A stretch of 64,000 nt of DNA from Ustilago trichophora (GCA_900323505.1 OOIN01000013.1:372001-436000), one strand, 5' to 3'. Shown: positions 44,108-56,255, counted from the first letter of the stretch. The notes: generated from the sequence alone by a model not told the origin. Numbers and translations are program-made.

Positions 44108-44336
44108 GGTGGATAGCAAGTTGGCGAAAAAAGTTCAAAGGGTGTTGGTGGCCAATTCTAGCGGTGATGCTGGATCGAGTCGTTGCGGAAACAATAGGTA
44201 GACGAGCTTGTCTAGAGAGCGAGACCGACGATGTAGTATATGCTCGATGTACGGCGACAAGTCGGTTTGTAGAAAGAAAGGAAAACGAGCGTGCGATGCC
44301 AGGAGCCAGAAGAGTGCAAGCACGAGCTGTTGGCAT
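44108..44336 (-). other. Possible mitochondrial presequence upstream of alanyl-tRNA synthetase
   Basis: From an upstream ATG at 44336 the minus strand reads [20 protein letters not shown], then [20 protein letters not shown] and RQARLPIV. It is rich in Arg, Ser and Ala, lacks acidic residues, and has a typical cleavage-site look at HRAYTTSS. It is one base out of frame with the cytosolic start at 44107. Removing one T from the T6 run near 44131-44136 would fuse it as [16 protein letters not shown]. Yeasts use one ALA1 gene with an upstream start for the mitochondrial form, so the same arrangement here is plausible but not shown. Confidence 0.45.
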
Positions 44337-44594
44337 CAACTGTTTGGCGAGGGTCGCAGGTTCGAAGGGGGGAGGAGGATGACGACGACGACGACAATGA
44401 TGATGATGATGGCAAAAAGAGAACAGAGATAGTGAGCACAGACTCTGTGGAAAAAGAAGCGCTTTCTTTTTCGCCTTTCTCTGCAGTTCTTCCGGCTCTG
44501 GTTTTTGGAAGCCTGCGTGCCTGAGAGTTGAGCTGCGTGCCACAGAGTTACACAAAAGACAGCTGCCCGCATATTTTCTCAATTTGTGGACCAT

Positions 44595-44630
44595 CACGTG
44601 TGACTCGCTGGAGCAGCTACATTATATAAG
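44595..44630 (+). promoter_or_regulatory. CACGTG box and TATA-like element
   Basis: A CACGTG palindrome (44595-44600, the bHLH-type E-box core) and TATATAAG (44623-44630) lie in the divergent gap between alanyl-tRNA synthetase and the ankyrin gene, about 200 bases upstream of the ankyrin ATG. The motifs are seen directly; the function is inferred. Confidence 0.35.
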
Positions 44631-44825
44631 CATAGATAAGCCAGTCTGTACTACTCATGCAGCCTCATGCAGCGCTCACTCATGATTCAGGGTCCAAGCA
44701 AGACCCTCGTTCTTTCTCTACGTAGCATCAGTCATAGGTCGAAACTTCTCAGCGGGAATGTGTTCTCCATCTCGACTACCATGATCAGCTATCTGAAGAT
44801 CTGAACTGGCCGTCACGCAAGAAGC

Positions 44826-45430
44826 ATGACACCCATCCCGAAACGAGCAGTAGCCCCGAGTGCGCCAGCCCCAACACAACCGCCATCATCAGTCACACAA
44901 CTTCCCAATGCTGCCATCGATCTAGCCAACCGGGTAAGTCACTGCGAGCCCCACATGCATGCCAAGGAAATCATTCTCCTACTACAGAAATCGATAATGA
45001 CTGTTTGACTGTTGTATATACAGATGTTTGACCTGGCTCGACGTGGAGATCTCACCTTGCTCGACTACCTCTCTGCGGTTTACCTGCCAACCTCTGCAAC
45101 AATCGTGCCGATTCCCTGCTCATGCTAGCCCCTACCACGGACACACTGAGCTCGCACGTCGCATGCTAGAAGGAACTCAGCCAGCATCAGCGTCAGCATC
45201 GTCTCCTACCTCACGCGTCAGGGATGGCACGGCGGAATCCCGGATCCAAACCAACTCAACGGCCGAGGACAAAGCATCGTGGCAGGGGCCGTGTTCAAAG
45301 GTTTCGATGAGGTGGTACGTCTACTGATCGAACATGGGCAGATCCGCTGGCCGGGCAGCCGAACGCCGAAGAATGCGCAAAGATGTTCAATCGTTGGGAG
45401 GGCCAGGGAGGGCTTAAAGGCCTTGTTTGA
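44826..45430 (+). CDS. Small ankyrin-repeat protein
   Basis: Exon 1, 44826-44933, encodes MTPIPKRAVAPSAPAPTQPP and ends DLANR. A GT-AG intron is 44934-45023 (GTAAGT ... TATATACAG). Exon 2 starts MFDLARRGDLTLLDYLSAGL, then PANLCNNRADSLLMLAAYHG and HTELARRMLEG, then LNGRGQSIVAGAVFKGFDEV and VRLLIEHGADPLAGQPNAEE. These are two to three ankyrin units (helix-turn-helix with the GHTELA and DEVVRLLIEHGADP patterns). Frame changes at about 45073, 45128, 45230 and 45332 are needed. The stop is at 45428-45430, or with one more shift at 45495-45497 (ALFESAPGRGVGG). The protein is about 170-190 residues, probably cytosolic; its partner is unknown. Confidence 0.7.
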
Positions 45431-45807
45431 GAGTGCGCCGGGTCGAGGTGTCGGTGGCAGAGAGGCAGCGCCGCCGTGGAAGATCGGGAAGAGATGAGGA
45501 GAGTTCCTGGGTCGGGTTACAGCAAGTGGTCGAGATGCCGAAAACACAGGAGCAGCAACAGCAGCCTTTGACAGTCAAACTACACCGCTTTGATGCTGAG
45601 CGCTGATGCCAACACGGATTTCAAATCCAAGCAATGCAGCCGACTTTGGCGACCACTCCTCGGTCGAATGGACATGTGCTTCTGCTTGGTGTTGCGTATT
45701 GAGGACTACTGATGTATTTGTTGAGTGAGTAATCGGGTTCGTATCATTTCCAAGGTGACTTTACGGCTCGGCGAGATTCAATGACGATCGGATCGTACCT
45801 CGAGTTG
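45431..45807. other. Convergent intergenic region
   Basis: 3' flanks of the ankyrin and RMI1 genes. No coding signal beyond the uncertain ankyrin C-terminus. Confidence 0.45.
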
Positions 45808-47093
45808 CTAGCCCCTTCGGAAGGTTTGACACCCTCCTGCTGCGCGAATCGACCGATTTGGCTGGCCGCTCGCGATGACGTCGAGCACAACGTCGTCGAT
45901 CAGGGTTCCGTCGTCGTATCCGTCGGCATCTTCGTCGCTGTCGATCAGTGAAATCGGGTTCTCCTGCGTTGCACTCGGCCTCGTGGCTGCAGTGTCAGAT
46001 CGCTGACTCCTAGATTCGCCGGCGGAAGTTTGCGACATGCCTTTGCCCGGTAGCTGGGCTGCTGGTGGACGTTGCCAAGGCTTGAAGATGAAGCTTTCCC
46101 GTCCGTGCATCATTGTGGAAGAAGTGGTGGTGTTGACCTTGGACGAGGTTACGGGCTGAAGAGCCGAGCATCTCTTCTTCGCCTCGAGCGCGGCCAGAAG
46201 CGCACTCTCGTCTCATCCGGGCTAAAGTCGCGCTGGTGTCTCGCTCCTGTCATTATGCTTGATGACGAAGAAGCGGCGGCGGCGGCATTACTGGTTGGAC
46301 GACCATTCGATACCATGCCTGGATCCATGACATTCAACGGAGCTTTTCCCAAGCATGCCCGCAGCGTGTGATAAACTTGTCCTCGGCCACTTTCTCCTTT
46401 CCCTCACTACTCCACCTTCTACGACCACGGTCTGCGGCATTAGCAGGAAATATCCATACTTGACGAGCGTACCTTTGAGCAGCAGCTTGGACCAATCTTT
46501 GTCGTGTTCATGTCGAGTGCCGGGACTCGTTGCGATTCGATCGCAAATGCCGTCCCATTCTTGGACCCATCGCTGAGTTCGAGCTTGAGCATGCGCCTAG
46601 GGTATACGGTAGTCGCTTGAATCTTGTCATCTTCCTGCGCTTGGAAATCAGCCATGTGATCGGCTCGTGATGAAGCGGTCGAAGCAGTTTTAACTTCTTC
46701 GACAGGCACCTCGTTGGGATCAATATTGGCACGGCGTGCTTCTCTGCGCGCCTCGGCGATCCAGTTGCGCAGCGGCCGAAAGCCAATGTCAATCATGCTC
46801 TCGATCTGGACGAGAAAGATGGCTTCCCGTAGCTCCAATCTTGCCGTGGGAGGAGCGAAGCATGGCCGGCGAGATCGGGTGTAGGACGGGGAACGACGTC
46901 GGCCAGGTCCGAGTCGAGTAGTGCTTGTCGTACTGCTCGCGCGAGCTTGTCTGGTGGACCAGTGCGCAGAGATGGATCCGCTGGCAGAGGTCTGTACACA
47001 CGTTTGTAACCATCTTGGGTCGACTTCGAGAGTGGGGTATCGCGCCGAGAGCAGCCGAGTCACCGCAAGGGGCACCTGTTCAGAGTCTGCCAT
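45808..47093 (-). CDS. RMI1: RecQ-mediated genome instability protein 1 (RMI1)
   Basis: OB-fold partner of topoisomerase III and the RecQ/BLM helicase in double Holliday-junction dissolution. The start at 47093 reads MADSEQVPLAVTRLLSARYP, then LEVDPRWLQTCV (N-terminal helical part). It continues LELREAIFLVQIESMIDIGF (46780-46850) and the OB-fold core RRMLKLELSDGSKNGTAFAI, SQRVPALDMNTTKIG, KLLLKG and GYFLLMPQTVVVEGG (46590-46420). The C-terminal part is Arg/Ser-rich and ends in an acidic segment, ENPISLIDSDEDADGYDDGT, then LIDDVVLDVIASGQPNRS (45835-45950). PISLIDSDED looks like a SUMO-interacting motif. The protein is about 428 residues. Frames change at about 46930, 46480, 46200 and 46060. 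Confidence 0.75.
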
Positions 47094-47254
47094 ACTTGCG
47101 CGAGTCTTCCAGACTACATGGCTGATCGAAGCAACCAGAGATTTGAGGTGAAGGTGGTGAGCAGCGAGAAGGAGGGTTTAACTTTCGCGCAAGACAGAAG
47201 GAAAGGCTGAGCAGAATGTGCGCATTCCCGACATCCGAATTCGAAAAGTGACAC

Positions 47255-48916
47255 TCAACACATACGCGACTCGGCTATATACGCGTCTTCGTTCTTGTGA
47301 CTGATGGTGACGAGCACACACTTTGATGTGCTGGTGTTTATATTGTAGACAATGCTGTTTGATACAAATACAGTTGAGGCTTCTAGGAGAGTATCTCTTC
47401 CATACTTGGCCTCGTCTACCGGTAGCTCCGTCTTTGTTGGATCGGGCTGCTCATTCGCTTGGTTCCGCCTGGCCTCCTCGAGATGCCCGGTCGAAAAGCA
47501 GGACATCGATCGATCTTTTCGTCCGGCAGCCACCACTGCAACAGCTTGAGAACACATATCCACCAATGACAATGATCACGAAGATTTTCCCGCATGAACC
47601 CCCGCATAGTACTTCGTCAGCCTCCCGTCGGACGTGGAAATCGTTCTCCATCGCCTGCCGATACACTTTTCCAATCTAGACGCCACATCGGTCCACGAAT
47701 ACATCTGCTTGACAGCATCGTGGTATGCCAAGGGTCGTGTTTCCCGCTCGTACGTAGGCTATAGGCGTCCTCCATAGCTCTGACAATGTTGTCCTCTTCG
47801 GGTTTGGCCAGGCGGACCATGGAAGGTGGGAGAACCTCGGGGATGCCACCGACACGGGTTGAGACGACAAACAGGCCAGCACAGGCAGCTTCGATGATCC
47901 CCGTTCCAAAGGCCTCGGTGAGAGAGGTGTTGAGAAGATGGATCCACGGGTGAGGTGCGCTCGAACTTCGCCTTGACGGACAGCACCGCAGAGTTCGACT
48001 TGTCCTGTAGAAGTAGCGCTCGCGCATCTGCTCCAATTCCACTCGTTTGGGCCGTCACCGCCTGGGGGAAATGGTCGAGAGGGAAGCGGATGAAGGAGAA
48101 GAAGTGATCAGCTCAGCTGGGTTCAGTTTCAAGAAACGTTGCCCTCGAAGCGTAACGTACCTATCAGAAAGTGCAAATCCGGGTGGGCAGCACACAACCT
48201 CGGAATGGCAGCAATCAACAAATCGATCCCCTTCCTATACATCAATCTGCTCAACACCACCACTGTTAACCTCCCTTTCTGCCTTTTCTGGATTGGGCGC
48301 AAATTGATCTGCAACCACGCATTGGGAATGACCGACACTTTTCGAGGATCCAAATTGGCCCTTAGCGTTGTATTTTCTTTGCCCGTATGTGAGACGCAGA
48401 CGACGGCATCTATATCGCTCAATGCAAAACGCAGCAGCTTGTTGGTTAGGATCGAGGCGGTATCAGAGAATCCAAAGAGGCTGTGATCGGTAAAGACGGT
48501 GCGGAGCCCATGGTGCGTGCGTGAAGGATGCCTTCGTGCGCCATGGAGGATAGTGCTTGATGGCCGTGCACGATTTGGATTTGCTCGCGAAGTAGGATGG
48601 AACGGAGGTGGGGAAGAGGGAAAAAATTGGGAAGCGTATCTTGTCGTGCAATCACCTGGTAGGGGACATAGTACACTTTGAGCCCGTTGGAAAGATATCG
48701 GACTCCAACGCGATCTGGCGCGTAGGCGTGGGTGATCACGATGACCTGTGGTAGCCAGCCATCGTTGTGTAGGCTGATCAGTGCCCATCATTGACAGCAA
48801 AGTCATGCAGGGTCCCCAGCCAAACTCACCTTGTGTCCAAGAGCAAGCAATCGCCGCCAAGAAATAAATATGCCTTCAACGCCGCCCACGTTCGGGTAAA
48901 AAAAGTCGGACACCAT
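47255..48916 (-). CDS. GPI3: PIG-A/Gpi3, catalytic subunit of GPI-GlcNAc transferase
   Basis: ER-membrane enzyme transferring GlcNAc from UDP-GlcNAc to phosphatidylinositol, the first step of GPI-anchor synthesis. Exon 1, 48830-48916, reads [20 protein letters not shown]. An 84-base GT-AG intron is 48746-48829. Then [119 protein letters not shown] and [20 protein letters not shown], then [13 protein letters not shown] (UDP-sugar-binding region, 47830-47930). The C-terminal membrane helix is near IVIGGYVF, followed by [12 protein letters not shown] (47500-47560). The end is uncertain: one frame stops at 47416; another, after a one-base shift, runs hydrophilic to 47255. Several frame breaks resemble those in neighbouring genes. 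Confidence 0.85.
48746..48829 (-). other. Intron 1 of the PIG-A gene
   Basis: The donor GTGAGT follows GGACACAAG and the acceptor CTACCACAG precedes GTCATCGTGATC. Splicing restores the family sequence [14 protein letters not shown]. Confidence 0.75.
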
Positions 48917-49049
48917 CCTTGAGCAGAACCAGAACAGAACAACAAAGCCCGACGTCAACGCGAAACAAAACGTGATGGTGGTATGTCAGCCTTTCATTGT
49001 CTAGCAAACATGACTAAGGTTACAAAAGAATGGGGATTGAGGGAGGGGA

Positions 49050-52000
49050 TCACTGCTCACGCGATATTGTAGCGAGGCTGAGTACTGCTCGCTTCCGTTT
49101 TAGCTGAGGGGGACGCGATTCGATGGCGAGATCGAGACCGAGGCTGGAAGCGATCGAATTGGCCTTGCCGCCAAAGCAGTATCCTGACACTGCCTGGCCG
49201 AAAGAATCTGGTGGTGAGCAAAAGCCGCACAGCCAGCATGTGCAAGCTGATTGGGTCGAACTTTGACCCGCCCTGTTGGCCAGCGCCTCATGGAGACGGA
49301 CCAGGCTGGAGTTGTCCTTTTTGCCATCTCGGCAAGCTCCGCATTGTCGAGCGTCGCACATCGACAAATTCGCAGCTCGACGAAGCGTCGCTTCCGGGTC
49401 GCGGAATTGGTTGGGCTTTTCTCGGCAAAGAGAAGCGTGTTGGCGCCAGCGCGTCGTCGAACATTTGCTCTAGGCTGCCGGCGCGGGACTAGCTGTTTCC
49501 ACACGTACTGGCTCCAAACGTTTGTTACCAGCAGCAGCAGGGCTGGCGTAGAAGCGCGCCATCCAACTCCAAGCTCGGTCGGTCGAGACATCGGGACTGG
49601 CACCTCCGCGACGGGCGACTTGCTGCATTGCCTCACGCTGCGCCAACGGTGCACTGCTGGAGGGAACGGTCGGGGCGGGCAGCGGCAGACACGGTCTCAC
49701 CAATCATAGCGGCGCTTCAGCACGCACGTCCTCGTCGTCGTCCGTCAGCAGGTCAATAGCCGCGATCTCGGCTTTGAAGAGCGCCTCTGCCGTCTCTTTT
49801 TGCCATTCACGCTCGGAGAGTGATTCCTCACCGAGCGCCGGGAAGAGGAGGACCCAAGTCCGCGCAACGCTTGACAGCAGCCTCTCGCGACTGGACAGAT
49901 GCGTACTCATCGGCGCACTTGGTGACTGCCCACGACCACTGCTGAAGCACTGCACCACTTGTTCATCCTTCGCGGTGGGACGAGCCGACAGCAGTAGCTT
50001 GCACAGATCCGAAAGATACGGAAGCAGTGCCTCACGCAAGGGTACGCACGTTGTACTCCACAATTTGACCGATCGACGCAGTTTCCGGACACAGCTGCCG
50101 TCAGCAAAGACGTGCTGAAGCCATGGCACCCTCGGAGTCGGTCTGGATCGCGATTTCGTGCAGCACCTCGGCCGAGTGTACGCGTGCCAAATGCCTTCCT
50201 CCTCGTCCTGGACTGTAGCCTGCAGCTTGCGAACAAAGGAAGCCAGACGGTCCGGAGCGGTAGAGAGGACTGCTGCAGGGCAGCGATCCATCCTCACCGA
50301 TGAGCGCTTCGAGACAGCTGATGCGTACATCTTGCGAGGCAGAAGCAGATGTCGCGTGCATGTATCCAGAAGCTGTCGTCGCCTGTCATCGGACATGAGC
50401 GGCCATTGCAACTGCAGTCGGGTACAAACGCCGAGCAGTGCGGTCCCCGGCTACGCGCGTCACTTGGCCAACACCTCGGGACGATTGGCATCTGCGAGCA
50501 ACGTAGAGACCCAGATCTGACAACGCGGGTAAGATGTACCGCGACGGGGAGGAAAGCGGACTGGCGAATGCCGATAAAGTCTTGAACCACTTCCAGGAAG
50601 GCCGACTGTGTGATGGCGCATCCGTTGAGTTCCAACAACTTGCTTGCGTTGGCAGTGATACTTTCGCCAAGGCGCCATGTCTACGACAGAGTCGCCGTGG
50701 TAGCCTCGGCATCGGAGACGCTCTTGAGCAACCTCTGGGAAGCATGAGCTTTCCGTGCGTCTCGTTCTGCGAATGCAAGCCGATGCTGCTCAAAACTACT
50801 TGGCGTGTTGAGCAGCGGCCCTCAGAGGAATAAACGCGGCGTACGCCTTGGCTGAAACCTCTCGCACCTTCCACACCTTGTTCGAAAGACATTCGAAAGG
50901 AGGTTGCGGTACGACTCCATCCTCTGTGCATCCTCTACCCTCTTGGGCTCGTCCTCTGGGCCTGCATCCGGCTAAAGAGCATCACCACAGCGAACAAGCT
51001 CGATTCGGCACCCTCATCGCTGCGCTGGCTTCCATGTGGCTTTCGCTCAGAACGCGGCGCAGGAAGGCATCGAGATTGGATAGGCAGCAAAGAACTCGTC
51101 GACGGGCATACGTGCCTCCTTGGTGTCCTTGTTGGTATTTCTACTGCCAAAGATCTTGATGCTGAGGAAGAGAAGAGCATCATACTGACGTTGCGCAAAC
51201 CCCAGAAGCGCGATCTAAACTTGCTGATTGTCAGCTCGAGCAGCGAGCCGAGGTAAGGAGACATGTGATCGGTCAGGCCACCGTCCATGACAAGAACCTG
51301 AGATGTTGAGGGCGTGTATGGAGGCAACGGGCATCACTTCGAGCTGTTGCGATGCATCTTGGGTTGCGATCTGCATGAGGCGGTCGACTGTGTTGCGGAG
51401 GACCGAAGGGTCAGTCTTGTTGGGCTGGGCGCTGACGAGGGCCAGCACTGCGTAACCGATACCGGCGCTGCGCCGAGTGATGCTCAATTGGGAGCCGGAT
51501 TGCGCGACGGTGTCGAGGAATGCGATGATCCATTGCTGGGGAGGCTAGAGATGTCGGAGCCTGGCTGCGTACAATGGCCGATGCTGCATTGCAGTAGGCA
51601 GGATAGATGGTGCTAAAAGCGCCTCGATGGCGAACCTGGGTCAGCCACTGGTTAAAGCGCTGACCGACTGCCTCGATGTCTTGGACGCTGTAGATCTCAC
51701 GCCAAATCTCGCTTCCGGCGGACGCTGATGCGGGTTCGGCACCCTTCTTCTGACCCGCACAGGTGCAGGCAACGCAAGCGAAGCAGCCACCAAGACACCA
51801 AGCAGGGCACTGGCCTCCTTCATCCCTCTCCACGAGTACGACAGAATCACCTGGTGCTTGGGACCCGCATTCGATTCTTCCTGAGGCTGCATGAAAGCTG
51901 CTTTTGCATCGTCGTCTGCAACCTGCATTGCCAGGCTGTCTCGTGGGAAGCGGCCGGTCAAGCCCGATATTGGCATCTTATTGCTAGAACCCCCTCGGCA

Positions 52001-54286
52001 ACCTCGGCTTCGGTGCTGCCTTCCGGCGCCGAGTTGCACAGCACCGCTCTGGTGACGTGCCAGACTCTGTCGATCAGCTTTTGAGCCTGGTGCACGGCGT
52101 CGCGGAAGAGGGTCGGTCGGAATGGGAAGTGCGTGGACCGAGATGGAAGAAAAGAGCTCTTGCAGCGTTACAGCGTTCCATGGAGTGGGTGAGAGGTGGC
52201 AGCCTCGAGGATCTTTCCCCTTCGGCTACGCGGATCTGGTAATCTAAAAAGTCAAGAGATCAAAGACCAGAGACAAGGTGGCATGCTGGCACTCTCGGGC
52301 AGATGATTCGTGCGTCACTCTGACAAATGATAGCAAGGCGCAGGTCGATGCCCAAGCTGCTGCATGTAAATCTGTCGGTACAGTTGGATCAACTTGGAAG
52401 CAGCGGCCGATTCAAAATCTCTCGTGCTGGCCAGCAGCTCGGCAGCACGACCAAGAATGCGATGAGCCGCCGTTTCCGCCGTCTCGAGCCCTGCCAAGGG
52501 AGCCGGGAAAGCGGCCAGCATGGTCAAAGCCCGGATCTGGATATCGTCATACGTGCTCTCTGAACAGGCGAGCAGCAGCTTGACGAGCCAAGGCGTTACG
52601 AGGTCGATGGCAAAGGGAAACTCTTGCGAGAAGACCTGCTTGGACTTGTTTAACGACATGCCGGCGTTCTTTGTCAAGGTCTTGGTACCATCCTTCGGCT
52701 GCTGTCCATTGTTGGAGAATCGAGGATCGGCACCGCTCTCCAAGATCAGATCCAAAAGGTGAGCGAAGTGATGCTGGCCTGGTAGGAAGCGCCAGGGTGG
52801 AGTGTTGCGCGAACCAGCTGAACCATCCATTGCAAAAAGTCGCGGCTCATATCCACCGACTGCTGCATCGCGGCGAGCTTCTCCTTTTCCTGAGGGTATC
52901 GTTCTGCCTCGTCGATGCGGGTGATCTTGGCCATATCTCTCGCCAAGGCGTACGTGCTGGCGCGCAGTCGGGTGAGCAACTTGACAAAGAAGCCGCGCAG
53001 CTCCCCCTTGCGGCGGGGTTGGTGATGGTCAAACTGTAGGGAAGAAAGTGCGGAGGATGTCGAATTCAGCGGAAGTGAGCGGTGCGGCGGGGTCTTGGAC
53101 TCGATGACCAACGATAGCGCAGAGATCTGCAACTCGCTCGCCGCGGCCAAGATGCAGTCTTTGAGCAAAGAAGCAGGCACCAGCACCTGAGGAGGCTGTC
53201 CGTCCTTTCGGTTTCTGTAGCAAAGTCGTGTGCAGTGTCAATCCGGCAGAGACCCTGCACTTTCCCCGTACGCAGCACCAAGAAGACACTCTCTACGTTA
53301 ATTCTTCTTGAGGTGCAGAGCTGGTGATCAGGTTGTTGAGAAGCGTTGGGAAGATACGCCTGTCGAGGTCGAAAAGAGTGGCTAGATGGTGGGATGCAAG
53401 TCCTGATCTGAGTCGTTCCCCACCGTCCTTCAATGCGGATGCAAGGGCTCCGAGCCATATCTGCACCCACGACTGCCATGGCTGCTCCTCCATGGCGACA
53501 CGAGCATCCGCCTTGGACGAAGACGGGCAGAGCTGACAGTGTAGATCTTCAGCCCTGGCCGCAAGGAAGTTGAGAGCCAGTCTTGATCGGCGATTGGCAC
53601 CACCATCGACGGTACCGAGACCGTGGATCATGCGCTCGTAGATGGCTGAATCCTCCAAGTAGAGCCGCAGGGGATGCGGTTATGAAGGGAGCCGAACCGT
53701 ATTTTGCCATGATGACTTCGAGCACGATGGCGATTGTTTGCGCTCGAGCTGGGATAAAGAGCGGTCAATGAGGGTGCTGAGAAAGGCGGTCTGGTGGGGA
53801 TAGGCAGATACGTTTTGATGAAGATGGTGCCGCTACGTTGGATGAGTGGTAGATGGAATCGAGAAGAGCAATGATGGCTTCAAAGACGGACTTGGATCTG
53901 GACGAGACCTGTGTTCGTTCAGAGTGGCATGCAGACCAGATGACGTCGGCAAGGCTGAGCTGTTGATCTGTGGGAAGAGCAGCTGCTTGGTCGTCACAGG
54001 GACACTGGCTGCAGACGGATGCGAGAGCAAGTCGGATACATGGGTGGCCCAGAGTCGAAGGGCGTCGAGGCCATATTTGAACGAGGGCGACAGCTCATCT
54101 GGGGACTCCAAGGTAAGATCGAGGCCTTGCTGAAGCAACGAGAGAGACTTGTCGAGGTGAAGTGGGGGACCTCGTTGCTGCTGCTGGAAGAAGCGCTGCT
54201 AGAAGGGAGCAGCTCGATGCTGTCTATGTTTGCAAGCAGCTGGAGCACCGCTTCGGGTGCCCTGGATCAGTCTTGGCCTTGACCAT
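49050..54286 (-). CDS. TRM732: THADA/Trm732-like tRNA 2'-O-methylation factor (DUF2428)
   Basis: A large helical-repeat protein of about 1,745 codons. The yeast member Trm732 partners the methyltransferase Trm7 to methylate position 32 of the tRNA anticodon loop. The start at 54286 reads MVKAKTDPGAPEAVLQLLAN with one G restored at about 54260. HEAT-like helices follow throughout, e.g. FAIDLVTPWLVKLLLACSES, LRALTMLAAFPAPLAGLE-type segments (52340-52760) and LRGFFVKLLTRLRASTYAL (52940-53010). The DUF2428 core is RSAGIGYAVLALVSAQPNKT, VMPVASIHALNI, DGGLTDHMSPYLGSLLELTI and SKFRSRFWGLRNVSMMLFSS (51150-51480), an arrangement characteristic of THADA proteins. The last stretch, 50900-49050, is fragmented but ends RKRAVLSLATISREQ. 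Many one-base breaks occur. It shares its strand with PIG-A, which starts 134 bases downstream. Confidence 0.82.
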
Positions 54287-54722
54287 GTTGGAGACCAAGA
54301 GTCCTGCTGGAGAGGGCAGCGTAGGAAGGGGATGGTGATGGTGTTTTGTGTGACACGAAGATATCCAAACGAAATCCCCTTTTTTTTCTTTTCAAAAAAA
54401 TGCCAACTCCTTTTCTTCTTTTTCGCTAGAAAGATGTGGATTTTCGCTCTGCATTTCGGTCATTTTCTGAGCCGGCCGGCTGCCTCTTCGACAGCGAGTG
54501 GCATTGTGTCGATGTGTATCACTCACGCCTCAATGTCAGAAAGATGGTCAAGGATCGGGATACAGCCAAAAGATGAGGTGCGGCTCCACATCTCCAACGT
54601 AGAAGAGACAATACAATTGCTGATGCGAGAACGGCACGATACATTTACATGCTCAAGGCTTAATGCTGAAGAGAAAAGAAGCGCCGTGGCCGATGCCAAG
54701 CTGTCTTCTGCTGATGCTGCAT
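54287..54722. other. Intergenic, TRM732 promoter and YIP1 3' flank
   Basis: 436 bases with T- and A-runs at 54380-54430, probably promoter of the minus-strand TRM732 gene. No gene was seen. Confidence 0.5.
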
Positions 54723-55713
54723 CTACTGACCGACGTCAAAGACGCTCAACAGGGCAAAACAAGCGTAGAAGAGGCCAACAGGATAGGCGACCAATAGCCG
54801 CTGTTCTGATAGACGCAGAATTGAGACAAATATACCCGAGGCCGAAGTGGAGCACCAGAGGATGAACAATGGAGAAACAATGTAGCCGATAAACGAGCTG
54901 CCGTTTGACATAAAGCACGCAAGCCAAAAGAAATACAAGGCACAGTAATAGGTCAGGGTCAGCAACAACGTCGTCCAGGAGGATTAGGGGGGGATATTGA
55001 CGAGGTTGATGGAGCGAGGAGCTACTTACTCTAAACGAACGACGATGCTTGCGGTGCTGAGAATACAGAGAGGAAGCAGACAGTAGCCAAGACGGAAGCG
55101 ACTCGATACGCATCGATGCCACCTTCGCTCATCAAGTTGAGCAGCGTATAGATGCTGACGGCACCGAGAAGAGCGACACCGTAGACGTAGCCAAACTGGC
55201 TCTTGCCTGCCAAGAGCAGAGTCATGCCAAAGATGAAACAAAAGAGCAAGGACCGGCCAAATCGGCATCGTCCATCATATGGGCATCCTTGGCATGCGAA
55301 GAAGAGTAGCGATGGAGAGGATTGAGAACGGTCAAAGTCTTATCGACAATGTGACCAATGTTGATGCCGAGTTCCTCCATGAGCGGGGGTTCATCCGGGA
55401 AGCCACCGGTGCCAAAGGCAGACCAAAAGCCCATTGAGAGCTCATCATGGCATGAGCAGCTGATCCGGGGGCGTACCCTGCCGTTGAAGACATGTTGCCT
55501 TCCAAAGATGGACGTGCATTACTGCCTGTCGCGTAGCCATCGTGTCCAGTGCCGGAAGAGTAGTAGGAGGAGAACTGATTGTTGGAAGATGGATTGCTGT
55601 AAAATCGAGTGGATTTCCGGGTTGTCCTGGAGGGATGTCGCTTGCGAAGCTTTCGAGCTTGAAGCTTGACCGCCATAGCCGTATGGGGAGGACGAGTCAA
55701 AGATGGCCGACAT
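54723..55713 (-). CDS. YIP1: YIP1-family Golgi/ER vesicle protein
   Basis: Membrane protein needed for COPII vesicle formation and ER-Golgi transport through binding of Ypt/Rab GTPases. The start at 55713 reads MSAIFDSSSPYGYGGQASSS, a soluble Gly/Ser-rich N-terminus. Then PLMEELGINIGHIVDKTLTV and LNPLHRYSS (family signature, 55310-55390), DADLAGP followed, after restoring one C at about 55252, by LLFCFIFGMTLLLAGKSQF, and then GYVYGVALLGAVSIYTLLNL and LGYCLLPLCILSTASIVVRL. A 132-base GT-AG intron (54898-55029) follows; splicing gives RLDSFIGYIVSPLFILWCST, then GIFVSILRLSEQRLLVAYPV and LFYACFALLSVFDVGQ. Five hydrophobic segments are seen. Length is about 287 residues. Confidence 0.88.
54898..55029 (-). 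other. Intron of YIP1
   Basis: The donor GTAAGTAG follows CGTTTAGA and the acceptor AACGGCAG precedes CTCGTTTATCGG. The joined reading RLDSFIGYIVSPLF fits Yip1 proteins. Confidence 0.75.
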
Positions 55714-56255
55714 GGTTGCGATGCCTTGAGCCTAGATAGATGTACTGTCGACGTCCGAGTGAGATCCTTTGTCTGTAGCTTACGATAATGAGTAGGCCTA
55801 GATCTCTCGCGTGGTGTGTGTGTGTGATGTGCTGCTGAGCGAGGCTATGAAAGAGTCAACGAGATGCGGTATGATGACGAGGAGGGTTGCCAACGTAAAG
55901 GTGATCCAAGCGCCTTCGTGTGAGTGCCACGGTGCGTTTGCTTCTTCTCATTCATACTATCGCACGAGAGATTGGCTGTCCAAAGTCGTGGTTGACTGAG
56001 CCTCTTTTCGAAGGAAATTTGGAATTTGACAGAGCGCACCTGAGTCTGACTGGCTTAGGCTTGGACCCCGGACGGAGAGAAATTTCAGATTTTCCGAGGA
56101 AAATTTCCAATCTTGCCAAAGTTGGATGCAAGTCGAAAACTGTAAGGCGCCAGAGCCTGAGAAGTCTCGAGCTTGGACATCGTATCAACCTTGCTGTCAC
56201 TCTCTCTCTCTCTCTACCTCCATCCTGTCCGAATCACATCGACGGTCTCGACAGT
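55714..56255. other. Divergent promoter region, YIP1 / NSA2
   Basis: 542 bases between two divergent starts. It includes a short GT repeat (about 55817-55832) and a CT repeat, TCTCTCTCTCTC, at 56200-56215 in the NSA2 leader. Both are probably promoter sequence. Confidence 0.5.
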
